Part shown: positions 62,447 to 64,000 of the stretch, piece after piece
How the letters are laid out: every line of letters begins with the position of its first letter
How positions within the stretch are numbered: position 1 is the first letter of the stretch
Assembly: GCA_022841325.1 (NCBI GenBank)
Contig: JALHRS010000012.1
Location: 1-64,000 of the forward strand
Length of the DNA stretch: 64,000 nucleotides
Direction: 5' to 3'
Origin: Lysobacterales bacterium
GTDB taxonomy: Bacteria > Pseudomonadota > Gammaproteobacteria > Xanthomonadales > SZUA-5
Notes under the pieces: generated by a model
Database searches by the model: none
Seen by the model: the letters and a program-made list of their open reading frames with translations, nothing else
What the model was told of the DNA's origin: nothing
Made by a program: the position numbers and the translations under genes

Positions 62447-63312
62447 ACGGGTTGATCACCGTTCTCGGTGGGTACGGTGAACTCGGTGACGGGCTGTACG
62501 GACTCCAGCACTTGGCCGACGCCGACGTATCCGGTCTTGGGGATCTTGACCCATACGCGGTCGCCGGGGGATAGCAGCTTGAGGGTTTGGCTGTACCAGC
62601 TGCCGCCACCGCCGCTGATGTAGCCGTACTTGCGGGCGTCGTCCCAACTGCGTGAGGACGGGTCGCCGAAGGACACGTAGTACTCGCCGTTCCACGGTTC
62701 CTTCTCGCCCTTGGTCTTGCCGGACACGGCCACATTGGCCTGGGTCTCAACGGGATCGATCAGCCAGGCGCGGCTGAGGAGTTGCTGACCGTCGTGCTGG
62801 AAGACCTGAAAGAACACGACATTGATGGCGATATCGCGTGCGTTCAAATAGGTGACGATGCGCTCGGTGGATGCATCCAGCTCGGAGGCAACGATGATGA
62901 ACTGGTGCGACTGGTTGAGCGTTTCCTCGTCCAGTCTTGTGCCAAAGCGCTGATTGAAGGCCTCATCCAGGCTGCCGCCGTTGGAAAAGCGATGATAGAT
63001 CTGTGCGATCTTCTCGGCTCCCAACTGGTCCACCCACGAGGCATAGTCCAGGGCCTGAGCGATGATCTCGCGCGGGGTGCGATCGCGCTTCAGCTCAATC
63101 AGCACCAACGATCCATCCGGCGCGATGGCGAGCAGATCAATGCGGCCGCCAAAGCTGGTGATTTCCTGCCGCCCGATCAGCATCCATTCGCTGGTGAGGA
63201 TTCGAGAATCGCGCACGATCATGTCTTCCAGCAGCTGCTCGCTGGGCAGCCGACTCGTGATCAGCGGCTTTGGCTCGTGGCCTACGGTCCAGATGGCGTG
63301 TTGGATGGGCAT
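62344..63312 (-). CDS. PD-(D/E)XK nuclease-like protein, 3' end replaced
   Basis: 322 aa. Residues about 50-95 carry GGRIDLLAIAPDGSLVLIEL then KRDRTPREIIAQALDYASWV: Asp, ExK and a QxxxY motif, the endonuclease core of NucS/RecB-like and DUF91 proteins. The second half (SRAWLIDPVETQANVAVSGK, ISGGGGSWYSQTLKLLSPGD) is shared with the fragment at 60360-61007. After NGDQP the normal C-terminus is lost and a repeat encodes the final 34 residues. The nuclease domain is intact, so activity is possible. Confidence 0.78.
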   Translation of the reverse strand: MPIQHAIWTVGHEPKPLITSRLPSEQLLEDMIVRDSRILTSEWMLIGRQEITSFGGRIDLLAIAPDGSLVLIELKRDRTPREIIAQALDYASWVDQLGAEKIAQIYHRFSNGGSLDEAFNQRFGTRLDEETLNQSHQFIIVASELDASTERIVTYLNARDIAINVVFFQVFQHDGQQLLSRAWLIDPVETQANVAVSGKTKGEKEPWNGEYYVSFGDPSSRSWDDARKYGYISGGGGSWYSQTLKLLSPGDRVWVKIPKTGYVGVGQVLESVQPVTEFTVPTENGDQPVARSGHPLCRANGARTAMPGRRAKFPGFQKRASP

Positions 63313-63755
63313 GATGGCTCCGGTGTTCAGTTCGTCGGGCAGCGGCCAGCCATACGATGCAACATTTTTGTGCCATGCGGCATGGCTGCCCGAGTTAGGT
63401 TCTTTCGCAGGAGGCCGGTGGTTGTGTGGTCAAGTTCGCCGCCAAAAAAATGGGTTGACGTTGAGCGCAGCGAACTCCAAAGTCGAAGCGCCACGGAATC
63501 AGAATGTTGCGGTTCGCTGCGCTCACCACAACCTATGCGGGCTAAGCAACCATGCCTCGTTCCGAACCAACCAAACATGGATGCTTCAACCATCGCCGAA
63601 AACGGCTTGGCGGCGAACGCAGGATCTACTCGAACTCCGCCTTGCGCCGGTTACTGCCCCCGCCAGAAATAACGCATACTCTTGCACCTTGGTCAAACCC
63701 AACTCAACCTGCGTTGGATCCGAGCCTATACCTGTCTTCGGAGCATCGAATACCC
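63313..63755. repeat. Intergenic region with TTCGCTGCGCTCA palindromes
   Basis: No gene seen. TGAGCGCAGCGAACTCC and GGTTCGCTGCGCTCACC at about 63458-63530 form a palindromic pair like those at 59.5 kb. Confidence 0.65.
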
Positions 63756-64000
63756 ATGACGAATCACCTGGTTACGCTTGCCCTAATTACAGTCATCGCA
63801 AATTATTCACCCAAGGTAAGTGCAGACTCGCCCGCCTCATTAATCGGCATTGCTATCGACAGACCCATGCAGATCCCTAGATGCGCCAGTTATGAGAAGG
63901 AGTCACGAGCTGGATATTATCCCGAGACGGATATTTGTTGGCATCCAAATCTTTCAATAGGCTTTGATGCCGCCGAGCAAGGCGAGTTCAGCATCGTAAC
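63756..64000 (+). CDS. Exported protein, 3' end beyond window (partial)
   Basis: An ATG at 63756 opens a frame that stays open to the window end (81 codons). It begins MTNHLVTLALITVIANYSPK and continues VSADSPASLIGIAIDRPMQI with several Cys-, Tyr- and Pro-rich stretches. The start looks like a signal peptide ending near VSA. AT content is higher than in the core genes. No family can be named from this part. Confidence 0.55.
   Translation, partial: MTNHLVTLALITVIANYSPKVSADSPASLIGIAIDRPMQIPRCASYEKESRAGYYPETDICWHPNLSIGFDAAEQGEFSIV

Overview
High-GC bacterial chromosome, most likely a gammaproteobacterium of the Xanthomonadales/Lysobacterales group. The signs are a conserved housekeeping core (yfhM-pbpC, sufT, pntAB, aceBA, divergent ffh/ypjD, a PatZ-type acetyltransferase), Xanthomonas-like tRNA-Arg, and many short intergenic palindromes headed by GTAG, like the SMAG/REP elements described in Stenotrophomonas. 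The genus cannot be fixed from the sequence alone.

Region 1-27 kb is mainly core. A large minus-strand gene cut by the left edge encodes a secreted DUF11-type repeat protein running into an autotransporter beta-barrel. Then come the periplasmic alpha-2-macroglobulin/PBP1C pair, a repeat-rich gap, SufT, two abutting MITE-like elements, a beta-propeller diguanylate cyclase, the pntAB transhydrogenase, a nitroreductase/5'-3' exonuclease pair, a secreted propeller protein, a Nudix/2OG-Fe(II) dioxygenase pair and the glyoxylate operon aceBA with a clear terminator.

Region 28-39 kb is accessory. It holds a Panacea-domain antitoxin with a small toxin candidate and a DUF3883 nuclease-like gene, a secreted PQQ-type propeller, an uncharacterised exported/membrane protein pair, a Fic protein whose stop codon is followed in frame by the tail of a WYL regulator, and several proteins of unknown function. 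Perfect and diverged repeats, including copies of the aceB leader, link these gaps.

Region 39-53 kb returns to core-like genes: a Ser/Thr kinase with TPR repeats, a PaiB-like FMN protein, a POT peptide transporter, ffh, ypjD, a PatZ-type lysine acetyltransferase beside an HDAC-family deacylase, a Nudix hydrolase and tRNA-Arg(TCG).

Region 53.3-58.8 kb is a 5.4-kb integrative element in the 3' end of tRNA-Arg, bounded by 49-bp direct repeats. It carries a tyrosine integrase next to attR, paired integrase arm-like repeats at both ends, a phage-like gene remnant block, and a two-gene cargo: a DUF6932 nucleotidyltransferase-like protein plus a 335-aa partner I do not recognise. That cargo is my best candidate for an undescribed system.

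Region 58.8-64 kb is a decaying defence-type zone: a nucleotidyltransferase pseudogene, an MNT/HEPN toxin-antitoxin pair lying between two overlapping halves of a PD-(D/E)XK nuclease gene that share a 375-bp duplication, and the start of an exported protein cut by the right edge.
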